Shown in pieces: positions 32,179 to 39,745 of a stretch of DNA of 39,745 nt. Source of the DNA: Salipiger mangrovisoli. GTDB taxonomy: Bacteria; Pseudomonadota; Alphaproteobacteria; Rhodobacterales; Rhodobacteraceae. The number at the start of each line of letters is the position of its first letter. The first letter of the stretch is position 1. Both the position numbers and the translations under genes were made by a program. The notes below the pieces were generated by a model. The model saw nothing but the letters and a program-made list of their open reading frames with translations, searched no databases and was not told where the DNA came from. The stretch spans positions 1 through 39,745 of the forward strand of contig NZ_JADFFK010000034.1 of NCBI RefSeq assembly GCF_015223355.1. Reading direction: 5' to 3'.

Positions 32179-34506
32179 TCAGTTCCGGAGCGGCTTGCCG
32201 GTCAAAAGCATGGACTCGATACGCGCGAGCGTGCCGGGCCGCTTGACCAGCGTGAAGAACCGGTCCCGCTCGAGTTTCAGCAGGTCCGCCTCGGTGAGCG
32301 TGTCGATCGGATCGGTGTCGCCGCCCGACAGCACCTCGGCCAGCGCGCCCGAGACGATCTCGTCATAGGCCGTGGCCTTGCCCATCTTGCGGAACTGCTG
32401 CACCGCCATCTCCATGGCGACGAGGCCGGACGGGCCGGGCAGCGTGTAGTCCCGCGTCTCGGGCGGCACGTAGCCCTCGACCATGGCCAGCGCACGGGCC
32501 TTGGCATCGGCCAGCAGCCGGGCGCGGTTCATGGTGACGCCGTCCTCGGGGCGCAGGAACAGCAGCTCCTTGGCCTCGGCGGCGGATTTCGCCACCGTCG
32601 CCGTGCTGAGGATCTCGAAGACCTTCGAGGGGGCCGGCATCGGTCCCTTCGGCAGGCGTCCGAACTTCTGCCAGCGGTGCAGCATCTCGGTGCAGCCGCC
32701 CCAGCCGGGGATCAGCCCGACGCCGACCTCGACGAGGCCGATGTAGCTTTCCGCATGGGCCTGCACCGCGTCGCAATGCAGCAGCACCTCGCAGCCACCG
32801 CCGAGCGCCATGCCCGAGGGCGCGCCGACCACCGGGAAGGGGGCGTTGCGCATCTTCTGGAACGTCTGCTGCCCCAGGCCCACAAGCGTCTCGATCTGGT
32901 CCCAGGCGGCGATGTTGGCGGCAAAGAGCGCCAGGCCAAGGTTCGCGCCGACCGAGAAGTTCGTGCCCTCGTTGTGAATGACGAGCGCCTTGTACTCGGC
33001 CTCCACCAGCTTCAGCGTCTTGGCCAGCAGCGCCATGATCTGGTCGTCCATCGCGTTCATCTTCGAGGTGAACTCGAAGCACAGAACGCCGTCGCCGATG
33101 TCCCAGACCGCGGCGGAGCCGTTCTTCAGCACCGGCTTCGCGCCGCGCCTGATGTCCGAGAGCAGCAGCACGCCGTCGGGGCGGGTCACCGGGTGGTAGC
33201 CGCCGTCGAGACCGAGCTGTTCGAGCCGTCCATCCTCGACGCGGTAGAAGCTGCGCCCGCGCGCCAGTTCGAGGATCGGCGGGACGGTCTGGCCCTTGGC
33301 TTCGAGCCGCTCGGCCAGCCAGTCCGGGCCGATCTTGTCCATCAGCGCAAAGGGGCCGTCCTTCCAGCCGTAGCCGAGGCACATGGCCTCGTCGATATCG
33401 GCGATCGTGTCGGCCACTTCGCCGGCCAGCCCGGCGGCATAGCGCAGCGTCGCGCCCATGACCTCGGCGGCATAACGGCCCTCGGCGCTGTCATGCGCCA
33501 TGAGCGCGCGCGGGCTGCGCCCGGCCTCTTCCATCGCCTCGGACCGCGGCTTGCGGGCGGGGGCGTAATGGCCGCTCGAGAGGTCGATCGCCTCCTTCAG
33601 CTTCTGCCCAGCCTCGCGGTTCATCCGGTAGAAGCCGCCCTTGCCCTTGCGGCCGGTGTAGCCCTCGGCGATCATCTTCTGAACCACCGGCAGCGGGCGG
33701 TTGGCAGCATGGAAGGCGTCAGCCTGCGGCAGCGCGGCGGCAAGGCTCGCGGTCACATGCGGCATGAGGTCGAGCCCGACCAGATCGAGCAGGCCAAAGA
33801 CGCCGGTCTTGGGAATGCCGAAGGACTTGCCGATCAGCGCGTCGGCCATCTCGACGGGGATGCCGCTCTCGGCGGCCTCGAGGACCGCCTTTTGCAACCA
33901 GTAGATGCCAAGCCGGTTGCCAATGAAGCTCGGCGTGTCCTTCGCCTTGACCACCGTCTTGCCAAGCCGCCGGTCGGCAAACTCGGTGATGAGTGTGGCT
34001 GCATCCGCGCGCGTCGCGGCGCCGGTGACCAGCTCCATCAGCCGCATGTAGCGGGGCGGATTGAAGAAATGCGTGACGAGGAAGTCCTGCGCGAAGCTCT
34101 CCGGCAGCCCGCCGACCAGCGTCGCAAGCGGGATGGTCGAGGTGTTGGAGGAGACGATGCTGCCGGGTTTCCGGGCCGCATCGATCTTGCGATAAAGATC
34201 CTGCTTGATGTCGAGCCGCTCGATCACCGCCTCGATGATCCAGTCGGCCTCGGCGAGGCGCGAAAGATCATCTTCCAGATTGCCGGTTTCGACGAGGCGC
34301 GCGGCCCTGGTGCCCATGAAAGGAGCGGGGTCGGCCTTCAGCATCTTCGCCACCGCGCCCTCGGCGAGCGCGTTCCGGTTCGCCGCGCCCTCAGGCACGA
34401 TGTCGAGCAGCAGCACCTGCGTGCCGGAGTTGGCGACATGGGCCGCGATCGCGGCTCCCATGACACCCGCGCCGATGACGGCGACCTTCTCGATGCCCGC
34501 CATCAT
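32179..34506 (-). CDS. fadB: 3-hydroxyacyl-CoA dehydrogenase / enoyl-CoA hydratase
   Basis: This 775-residue bifunctional beta-oxidation enzyme has its domains in the reverse order from E. coli FadB. The NAD-binding dehydrogenase comes first (KVAVIGAGVMGAAIAAHVAN; FFNPPRYMRLMELV; VKDTPSFIGNRLG-like segment). The crotonase domain follows from about 460 (NFSVGANLG; GMALGGGCEVLLHCDAV; ESYIGLVEVGVGLIPGWGG). It hydrates enoyl-CoA and oxidises the 3-hydroxy product. The start at 34506 gives a 4-bp ATGA overlap with the thiolase gene; the next ATG at 34503 is possible. The longer frame to 34551 lies inside the thiolase gene and is rejected. Confidence 0.92.
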   Translation of the reverse strand: MMAGIEKVAVIGAGVMGAAIAAHVANSGTQVLLLDIVPEGAANRNALAEGAVAKMLKADPAPFMGTRAARLVETGNLEDDLSRLAEADWIIEAVIERLDIKQDLYRKIDAARKPGSIVSSNTSTIPLATLVGGLPESFAQDFLVTHFFNPPRYMRLMELVTGAATRADAATLITEFADRRLGKTVVKAKDTPSFIGNRLGIYWLQKAVLEAAESGIPVEMADALIGKSFGIPKTGVFGLLDLVGLDLMPHVTASLAAALPQADAFHAANRPLPVVQKMIAEGYTGRKGKGGFYRMNREAGQKLKEAIDLSSGHYAPARKPRSEAMEEAGRSPRALMAHDSAEGRYAAEVMGATLRYAAGLAGEVADTIADIDEAMCLGYGWKDGPFALMDKIGPDWLAERLEAKGQTVPPILELARGRSFYRVEDGRLEQLGLDGGYHPVTRPDGVLLLSDIRRGAKPVLKNGSAAVWDIGDGVLCFEFTSKMNAMDDQIMALLAKTLKLVEAEYKALVIHNEGTNFSVGANLGLALFAANIAAWDQIETLVGLGQQTFQKMRNAPFPVVGAPSGMALGGGCEVLLHCDAVQAHAESYIGLVEVGVGLIPGWGGCTEMLHRWQKFGRLPKGPMPAPSKVFEILSTATVAKSAAEAKELLFLRPEDGVTMNRARLLADAKARALAMVEGYVPPETRDYTLPGPSGLVAMEMAVQQFRKMGKATAYDEIVSGALAEVLSGGDTDPIDTLTEADLLKLERDRFFTLVKRPGTLARIESMLLTGKPLRN

Positions 34507-35639
34507 GCGGCCTCCAGGATGGTGGCGATGCCCTGACCGCCGCCGATGCACTGGGTGGCCAGCGCGTAGCGGCCGCCCTCGCGCTTCAGCAGGCTCGCAG
34601 CCTTGCCGACGATCCGCGCGCCGGTGGCGCCGAGCGGATGGCCGAGCGCGATGGCACCGCCGTCAAGGTTGACCCGCGCCGGATCAAGGTCGAGATCGCG
34701 GATGCAGGCGATGGACTGGCTGGCAAAGGCCTCGTTCAACTCGATCACGTCGAGATCACCGGCCGAGATGGCGGCGCGCTCCAGCGCGGCGCGGGTCGCG
34801 GCCACCGGACCGATCCCCATGACATCGGGCGCGCAGCCCTTCACCGCCACGGATTTCACGTAGGCAAGGATCGGCAGACCGGCCTTCTGGGCATAGGCCT
34901 CCGAGCAGACGAGCACCGCCGCGCAGCCGTCGGTCAGCGGCGAGGAGGTGCCTGCGGTCACCACGCCCTGCGCATCGAAGGCAGGCTTGAGCTCCGCAAG
35001 AGCATCCAGCGTCGTTTCGGGGCGCAGGCATCCGTCGGTCTCGACGACACCGCCGCGGCCGGCGATCGGCACGATCTCGTCGGCGAAGCGGCCCTGTTGC
35101 AGCGCTGCCGCCGCCTTTTCCTGCGAGCGCAGGGCGAATTCTTCCTGCTCGGCGCGGGTGATCTGCCAGCGGCGGGCGACGTTCTCCGCCGTCTCGCCCA
35201 TGCCCATGTAGGCCTCGGGGTGCGCGCGGGCGAACTCGGGATGCGGCATCGGGTTGAAGCCCATCATCGGCACCCGGCTCATGTTCTCGACCCCGGCGCA
35301 GACAAAGGCCTCTCCGGCGCCCATGGCGATCGAGCCGGCGGCGACATGGACCGAGGTCATCGACGAGCCGCAGAAGCGGTTGATCGTGGCGGCGCCCACC
35401 GACTGCGGCAGCCCGCTCATCAGCCCGACGAGGCGGGCGAGGTTCAGGCCCTGCTCGCCCTCGGGGAAGGCGCAGCCGAGCAGCAGATCCTCGATCGCCT
35501 CGGGATCGACGCCTGTGCGCGCGACCAGCGCCTTGACCACCTGCGCGGCCAGATCGTCGGGCCGGACCTTGGCCAGGGCGCCCTTGCGGGCCAGGGTGAA
35601 GGGCGAGCGCAGGTAGCCCGCGACAACGACTCGTGTCAT
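34503..35639 (-). CDS. fadA: Acetyl-CoA C-acyltransferase (thiolase)
   Basis: This 378-residue thiolase has all catalytic motifs: the nucleophile Cys in NRFCGSSMTSVH (near 90), IELNEAFASQ, GGAIALGHPLGATGARI (His) and CIGGGQGIATI (second Cys). It cleaves 3-ketoacyl-CoA to acetyl-CoA and a shorter acyl-CoA, the last step of beta-oxidation. A ribosome site GGAGAG lies 8 nt before the start. It follows the MerR regulator gene by 64 bp and overlaps the FadB-like gene, so the order is merR, fadA, fadB, acyl-CoA dehydrogenase. Confidence 0.95.
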   Translation of the reverse strand: MTRVVVAGYLRSPFTLARKGALAKVRPDDLAAQVVKALVARTGVDPEAIEDLLLGCAFPEGEQGLNLARLVGLMSGLPQSVGAATINRFCGSSMTSVHVAAGSIAMGAGEAFVCAGVENMSRVPMMGFNPMPHPEFARAHPEAYMGMGETAENVARRWQITRAEQEEFALRSQEKAAAALQQGRFADEIVPIAGRGGVVETDGCLRPETTLDALAELKPAFDAQGVVTAGTSSPLTDGCAAVLVCSEAYAQKAGLPILAYVKSVAVKGCAPDVMGIGPVAATRAALERAAISAGDLDVIELNEAFASQSIACIRDLDLDPARVNLDGGAIALGHPLGATGARIVGKAASLLKREGGRYALATQCIGGGQGIATILEAA

Positions 35640-35703
35640 CGGTAACTCTCCGGAGTTGCATATGGGATTTGTGGGCGTGGACCCTTGCGGGGTCCGGCGG
35701 GGG

Positions 35704-36114
35704 TCAGGGCGTCCGCGACGTGAAGCGTGCGGCAGCCTTTTCGTGGCGCTCCAGCGCGTCGAGCGACATCTGTTCGATCTCGCGTAGCTCCTTCAGCGTC
35801 ACGCGCAGCGTCTCGAACTGTTCGTCCAGTTCCGCGATGCGCTGCCGCACCTTGCCGAGCAGCGTGTCGATCTGCTCGCGCTGGGTCGGATCGGCGTCGT
35901 AGAGGTCGAGGTATTCCCGGATGTCCTTCAGCGTGAAGCCGAGGCGCTTGCCACGCAGGATCAGGATCAGCCTGCCGCGATCCCGCGACGTGTAGATCCG
36001 GTTGGTGCCCACCCGCTGCGGCAACACCAGGCCCTGTTCCTCGTAGAAGCGGATGGTTCGCGGCGTCACGCCAAGCTCTTTCGACAGGTCCGAGATCGAG
36101 AAGAGCTTGTCCAT
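35704..36114 (-). CDS. MerR-family transcriptional regulator
   Basis: This 136-residue protein has an N-terminal MerR helix-turn-helix (FSISDLSKELGVTPRTIRFY, EEQGLVLPQR, IYTSRDRGRLILILRGKRLG) and a coiled-coil dimer helix (QREQIDTLLGKVRQRIAEL, EQFETLRVTLKEL). The C-terminus lacks the cysteines of metal sensors (no C-x7-9-C), so it is not CueR. It resembles MerR proteins linked to branched-chain or fatty-acid degradation (LiuR-like). The start at 36114 (MDKLFSI) is the family start; upstream in-frame sequence to 36183 is not. It sits between the acyl-CoA ligase and thiolase genes and probably controls the locus. Effector unknown. Confidence 0.85.
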   Translation of the reverse strand: MDKLFSISDLSKELGVTPRTIRFYEEQGLVLPQRVGTNRIYTSRDRGRLILILRGKRLGFTLKDIREYLDLYDADPTQREQIDTLLGKVRQRIAELDEQFETLRVTLKELREIEQMSLDALERHEKAAARFTSRTP

Positions 36115-36234
36115 GTGAGACCTGTCGCAGCAAGGGGGCGGGCGAACGCACGGATCGCGACCCATCATAATGTTTAGCATCACGATGCAGAAAAGGAACA
36201 GACTCTTCCGTCCACGTGATGACGCTTACGAAGC

Positions 36235-38007
36235 TCATGACGCCACCGTGCCTCCGGATTGGGCCGTTGCCGCGCTCTGGCGCTCGCGTTCGAGCAGATC
36301 CTTCTTCGACAGCTTGCCGACCGGGGTCTTCGGCAGGCTCTCGCAGACCTGGATTTGCCTCGGCATTTCGATCGGCGAGAGATATTCCTTGAGGAAGCCG
36401 TGCAGCGTGTCTTCCGGCGCATCGAGCGGCGTCTTCAGCACGACGAAGGCCTTGGGGGCGCTGCCGCGGTAGGCGTCGGGCACACCGATCACCACGGCCT
36501 CGGCCACGGCGGGGTGCTGGTAGAGCGCCTCTTCGATGACCCGCGGATAGACGTTGTAACCGCTGCACAGGATCATGTCCTTGATCCGGTCGACGATGAA
36601 GTAGAAGCCGTCCTCGTCGACATAGCCGACGTCTCCCGTGCGCAGGGCCCCCTCGATGAAGATCGCGCGCGTGTCTTCGGGGCGGTTCCAATAGCCCCGC
36701 ATGACCTGCGGGCCGCGCACGCAAAGCTCGCCCTTCTCATGCGGGCCGCAGATCCGCGTCGGGTCGTCGAGATCGCGGATCTCCACCTGCGTGTCGGCCA
36801 GCGGCTGGCCGATCGAGCCGTCGCGCGCGCCGCCGTCGAGCGGGTTGCAGCAGACCACAGGCGAGCTTTCCGAAAGCCCGTACCCCTCGCCGAGGCGACA
36901 GCCGCTCAGCGTCTCGAACTGGCGGCGCACCTCGCCGGGCAGCGGCGCTCCGCCCGAGATGCAGCAGCGCAGCGAGGACAGGTCGGCCGGGCGCTTCTCG
37001 AGGGCATGGTTGATCGCCGTGTAAAGCGTCGGCACGCCGGGAAACAGCGTCGGTTTCTGGCGCTCGATCACCTCGATCGTGCCAGCGATGTCGAAACGCG
37101 GCACGAGGATGATTTCGGCAGCGATGCGGACGGCGAGGTTCATGGCGACGGTCATGCCGAAGACATGGAACAGCGGCAGCACAGCAAGCACCCGTTCCTC
37201 GCCGATGCGGGGACTCGGGAGGCGCTGATAGATCTGCTCGGCATTGGCGACGATATTGGCATGGGTCAGCATCGCGCCCTTCGACAGCCCGGTGGTGCCG
37301 CCGGTGTATTGCAGCGCGGCGAGATCAAACTCGGGGTCGATCGGGGCAGGGGGCAGCGCACCGGCGGTTCTGGTCAGCTGCCGAAAGCTGATGTGCCGCG
37401 CGTCGCTGGGCACGCGCGCGAGATCCCGGCGCTTCAGCAGCGGAAAGAGCAACGCCTTCAACGGCGGCAGCATCTCGGCCATCGGACAGACCACCAGCCG
37501 GGTCAGCGACCCGCGCCCGAGCTGCGCCGCGACCTTGGGATAGATCGCCGCCAGATCGGTGGTGACCATCAGCGAGATGCCGGAATCCTCGATCTGGTGC
37601 TGCAACTCGCGCGGGGCGTAGAGCGGGTTGAAATTGACCACCGTTCCGCCGGCCTTCAGCACGGCAAAATAGTTGATGACGAAGGCGGGCATGTTCGGCA
37701 GGCAGAGCCCGACGCGGACCCCCTTGGTGACGCCCTGCGCCGCGAAGCCGGCCGCCGCGCGATCGACCAGCGCCCCGAGCTCGCGGTAGCTGTAGCGCCG
37801 CCCGAGGAAATGCATGGCCGGACGGTCGCCATGCAGACGCACGGCTTGGTCCAGAAGCGCGGGCATGGTGCGGGGCTGGCCGCCGCTGCCTGCCGCGCTT
37901 TGCGAAGACGCGCCATGCGAAGAGGGGCTTGGCGAAGATGGGCCAGGCGTTCCGGCGGGCTCTCGGTGCCGCTTGCGGGCGGCGGGCGCAATGTCGTTGG
38001 GACTCAT
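36235..38007 (-). CDS. fadD: Long-chain fatty acid-CoA ligase
   Basis: This AMP-forming ligase of about 590 residues has the P-loop-like AMP motif LQYTGGTTGLSKGAMLTHAN, EGYGLSESSPVVCCNP, the YW motif region MRGYWNRPEDTRAIF, LRTGDVGYVDEDGFYFIVDR and the catalytic Lys in TPVGKLSKKDLL. It activates fatty acids taken up by the cell to acyl-CoA. The first 50 residues are Ser/Pro-rich and poorly conserved. The start at 38007 (MSPNDIAPA) is tentative: GGAG lies 11 nt upstream. An in-frame ATG at 38070 is an alternative. It is 120 bp upstream of merR. Confidence 0.92.
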   Translation of the reverse strand: MSPNDIAPAARKRHREPAGTPGPSSPSPSSHGASSQSAAGSGGQPRTMPALLDQAVRLHGDRPAMHFLGRRYSYRELGALVDRAAAGFAAQGVTKGVRVGLCLPNMPAFVINYFAVLKAGGTVVNFNPLYAPRELQHQIEDSGISLMVTTDLAAIYPKVAAQLGRGSLTRLVVCPMAEMLPPLKALLFPLLKRRDLARVPSDARHISFRQLTRTAGALPPAPIDPEFDLAALQYTGGTTGLSKGAMLTHANIVANAEQIYQRLPSPRIGEERVLAVLPLFHVFGMTVAMNLAVRIAAEIILVPRFDIAGTIEVIERQKPTLFPGVPTLYTAINHALEKRPADLSSLRCCISGGAPLPGEVRRQFETLSGCRLGEGYGLSESSPVVCCNPLDGGARDGSIGQPLADTQVEIRDLDDPTRICGPHEKGELCVRGPQVMRGYWNRPEDTRAIFIEGALRTGDVGYVDEDGFYFIVDRIKDMILCSGYNVYPRVIEEALYQHPAVAEAVVIGVPDAYRGSAPKAFVVLKTPLDAPEDTLHGFLKEYLSPIEMPRQIQVCESLPKTPVGKLSKKDLLERERQSAATAQSGGTVAS

Positions 38008-38113
38008 GAGCTTGGGCTCCGGGTACGGGACAGCTGTTCCGGCACTCTGCGAGCGCGGACTGCGGGTCATGCCTCGGAGGCCCGAGACACGCCTTTCTTG
38101 AAGTCAGGTGGCG

Positions 38114-38160
38114 CCGCCGGGTCCCACGCGGCGCAGCATCGCGCGCGCGGGACCCGGCGG
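38114..38160 (-). terminator. Large hairpin between the fadL-like and fadD genes
   Basis: A 12-bp perfect stem (CCGCCGGGTCCC / GGGACCCGGCGG) with a 23-nt loop lies 4 bp past the porin stop. No T run follows. It may end most porin transcripts. Confidence 0.45.
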
Positions 38161-38164
38161 AGGC

Positions 38165-39454
38165 TCAGAACCGGTAGGTCAGGCTGGCGCTGAGGATATC
38201 GGCATGGCCTTCGTAGCTGCCCTTGAGGGTTCCGGTGGCGGTGCCGAAGCTCTTGGTTTCCTCGAGATCCGCCTCGTTGAAGAAGATATGGGTATAGCCC
38301 ACGTTGATCGTCCGATCCGGGCCGAACTCGTAGCTGTAGCCGAGCGATGCCCAGTAGCGGTCGGCGTCGGGGATGCGCGCGGTTCTATGGTCATCCGGCA
38401 CCGGGCTCTGGTCGTAAGCGACGCCGAAATGGATCGTATGCTTGTCGCGCGGCTTGTAGTCTGCGCCGAGCGCGACGAACCAGGAATCTTCCCAGTTCTC
38501 GTCGGTCACGTCGTCGGGGCGGCCATCGTCGAATTTCACCCGCAGCTCGTCAAAGGTCGACCAGTTGGTCCAGGAGACATCGCCCATCACCGCCCATTGC
38601 GGGTTGATCTCGTGATAGGCACCGATGGACAGCACATCGGGCATCGTGACCTCGGCCTCGGCATCGGAGCTGCGCAGCGCCGGGATCGCGGCCGTATAGG
38701 CGTCCGGAACGCCGGTGATCTTGGCGGTGCCTTCGAGCGTGTAGTCCGCCTTGGACCGATAGCTCAAACCGACGCGCGTCGTCGGCGAGACCTCGTAGAG
38801 CATCCCCAGCGTGTAGCCATATCCGTAGCCGTCGCCGGTGAGTTCGGATGCCGCGTCCGCAAGCCCGAGGCCCGAGAGATTGATCGCGCTCGACAGCGTC
38901 GCATCGGCATGACCGATCTGGATGCCGGCCCCAAGCGACAGCTTCTCGGTCGCCTGCCAGGCGATGCTGGGCGTCAGGACGATGTTCTCGATTTCGCTCT
39001 CGATGGCGAAATAGCGGCCCTTCCAGTCCTCGTCATACGCCGTTGCGAGGCCGAAGGGGACGGTCAGGGAAATCCCCGCCTTGACGGTCGGAGTAAGGTC
39101 GAAGAGCCCGTAGAACGCGGGGACGAGTTTGTTCTCGCCGGCATCGCCGCCATTGCCGCCGGACAGGCCGAAGCCGGCAATGTCCGCCTCGCCCGAGAAG
39201 CGGATGGTCGGCACCACATAGTTCAGGTCGACCTGCGCGCGCGCGCCGGGGATACGCATCATCCCGGCGGGGTTGGAGTAGATCGTTGAAAGATCCGTGG
39301 CCTTTGCCGTCGATCCGGAAAAGGCCGACCCCACACCCTCGGCACTCATTTCACGCAGCTGGAACCCGGCCGCATGGGCCCCACCTGACAAGGGCAAGAG
39401 CGCAAATACCGCTCCCGCCGCCACAATAGCGGAATGCTTCACGCATTCAGACAT
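38165..39454 (-). CDS. fadL: Outer membrane transport protein, OmpP1/FadL family
   Basis: This 429-residue protein has a signal peptide (SAIVAAGAVFALLPLSGGAHA, cut before AGFQLRE). The FadL N-terminal plug is visible: REMSAEGVGSAFSGSTAKA, then YSNPAGMMRIPGA with the family NPA motif. Amphipathic strands follow and the protein ends SASLTYRF, an outer-membrane barrel C-terminus with terminal Phe. The family forms a 14-strand barrel that carries hydrophobic compounds, mainly long-chain fatty acids. Gene order with fadD and beta-oxidation enzymes supports that substrate. A strong GGGAGGAG site fixes the start; the frame to 39502 is not needed. Confidence 0.92.
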   Translation of the reverse strand: MSECVKHSAIVAAGAVFALLPLSGGAHAAGFQLREMSAEGVGSAFSGSTAKATDLSTIYSNPAGMMRIPGARAQVDLNYVVPTIRFSGEADIAGFGLSGGNGGDAGENKLVPAFYGLFDLTPTVKAGISLTVPFGLATAYDEDWKGRYFAIESEIENIVLTPSIAWQATEKLSLGAGIQIGHADATLSSAINLSGLGLADAASELTGDGYGYGYTLGMLYEVSPTTRVGLSYRSKADYTLEGTAKITGVPDAYTAAIPALRSSDAEAEVTMPDVLSIGAYHEINPQWAVMGDVSWTNWSTFDELRVKFDDGRPDDVTDENWEDSWFVALGADYKPRDKHTIHFGVAYDQSPVPDDHRTARIPDADRYWASLGYSYEFGPDRTINVGYTHIFFNEADLEETKSFGTATGTLKGSYEGHADILSASLTYRF

Positions 39455-39533
39455 TGATCGCTCCTCCCTAAAAACGATCGGATTTCTGAAATCCGTAGCC
39501 ATTGGTACCGAGGCATTACCAAAGCGTCAACAG

Positions 39534-39545
39534 GTTTACGTAAAC
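39534..39545. promoter_or_regulatory. Perfect palindrome upstream of the fadL-like gene
   Basis: GTTTACGTAAAC is a perfect 12-bp palindrome 79 bp before the porin start. On the minus strand a TTGACG box (possible -35) follows it, with TACCAA 17 bp on. It looks like an operator for the fatty-acid locus; the TTTACGTAAA core recalls LiuR-type sites, from memory. Confidence 0.5.
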
Positions 39546-39633
39546 GGTACCCTTGGTCAACTTCGCGGCCCGCTTGCGCAGTCGGTGCAGCGCAGGGGGT
39601 CGCGGGACCGTCCCGCGTGCCGCGGAACGGCAA

Positions 39634-39661
39634 AACGCCGGCGGGGTGTCCCGCCGGCGTT
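39634..39661 (-). terminator. Strong intrinsic terminator after the right-edge gene
   Basis: A perfect 12-bp stem (AACGCCGGCGGG / CCCGCCGGCGTT) with a 4-nt loop. On the minus strand it is followed by TTGCC after the closing GTT, giving a short T tract. It lies 27 bp past the stop of the partial gene at 39689 and separates it from the fadL operon. Confidence 0.7.
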
Positions 39662-39688
39662 GTTGTTCCAGTCCGGTTTCGCCGCGGG

Positions 39689-39745
39689 TCAGCTGCGCGG
39701 CTTGCTGTTCTCGGGATCGTAGAGCGGCGCGTAGCCGATGCCGGC
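39689..39745 (-). CDS. C-terminal end of a gene cut by the window edge
   Basis: The last 18 codons and the stop are visible on the minus strand: AGIGYAPLYDPENSKPRS. The frame is open to the window edge and a good terminator follows, so this is a real gene end. The product is not recognisable from so short a tail. Confidence 0.6.
   Translation of the reverse strand, partial: AGIGYAPLYDPENSKPRS

Noticed and set aside
35704..36114. The MerR regulator as the missing CueR
   Set aside because: Its C-terminus has no cysteine pair and its neighbours are fatty-acid genes.
36259..38193. A 644-codon open frame on the plus strand
   Set aside because: It is antisense to fadD. No domain or start signal is visible.

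Overview
The window looks like a high-GC alphaproteobacterium of the Rhodobacterales (Paracoccaceae/Roseobacteraceae type). The support is the TRAP transporter, a small DUF982 protein, RskA-like anti-sigma factors, a reverse-order FadB, a CueR-type copper regulon and the general protein sequences. No rRNA, tRNA, CRISPR array or replication origin was seen. All calls come from reading the sequence; no database search was run.

Layout. (1) 1-1200: mobile debris, with a DUF3604 gene cut off after its N-terminus and a frameshifted tyrosine recombinase. (2) 1546-9185: a sugar-acid operon on the minus strand (TRAP dctP-dctQ-dctM, uxuA-like mannonate dehydratase, PfkB-family kinase, KDPG aldolase, transaldolase), controlled by a divergent GntR/FCD regulator. 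By eye it is less GC-rich than the right half, so it may have been acquired. (3) 9190-11300: scars. An IS3 fragment, a PQQ-dehydrogenase C-terminus fused by deletion to a TetR N-terminus, an intact SDR gene with a large palindromic operator, and an IS30 tail. (4) 11850-14540: a small-gene strip on the plus strand: cold-shock protein, a translationally coupled 75-residue ORF, a 54-residue protein, DUF982, a mini-ParB domain and a GFA-family zinc protein. (5) 14711-15068: inverted IS3 left ends.

(6) 15274-19951: two ECF sigma/RskA anti-sigma pairs, one linked to a secreted fasciclin-domain protein and one to a secreted DUF4394 protein. The arrangement recalls mycobacterial SigK-RskA and its fasciclin-domain targets. 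(7) 20113-22370: an IS graveyard (IS3, IS110, IS3) with a possible multicopper-oxidase scrap. (8) 22522-29240: a copper-resistance island: Tat-exported multicopper oxidase, a His-rich periplasmic protein, a DUF305 membrane protein, a c-type cytochrome overlapping a CopA-type ATPase, a SHOCT protein and a CopZ-like chaperone. Two promoters have the CueR signature (TTGACC, 19-bp spacer, A/T-rich -10) and a third box is weaker. No CueR gene lies in the window.

(9) 29340-39454: a fatty-acid degradation locus: FadL-type porin, acyl-CoA ligase, MerR regulator, thiolase, hydroxyacyl-CoA dehydrogenase/hydratase, acyl-CoA dehydrogenase and an SDR, giving uptake, activation and beta-oxidation in one block. 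The window ends in the last codons of another minus-strand gene followed by a strong hairpin.
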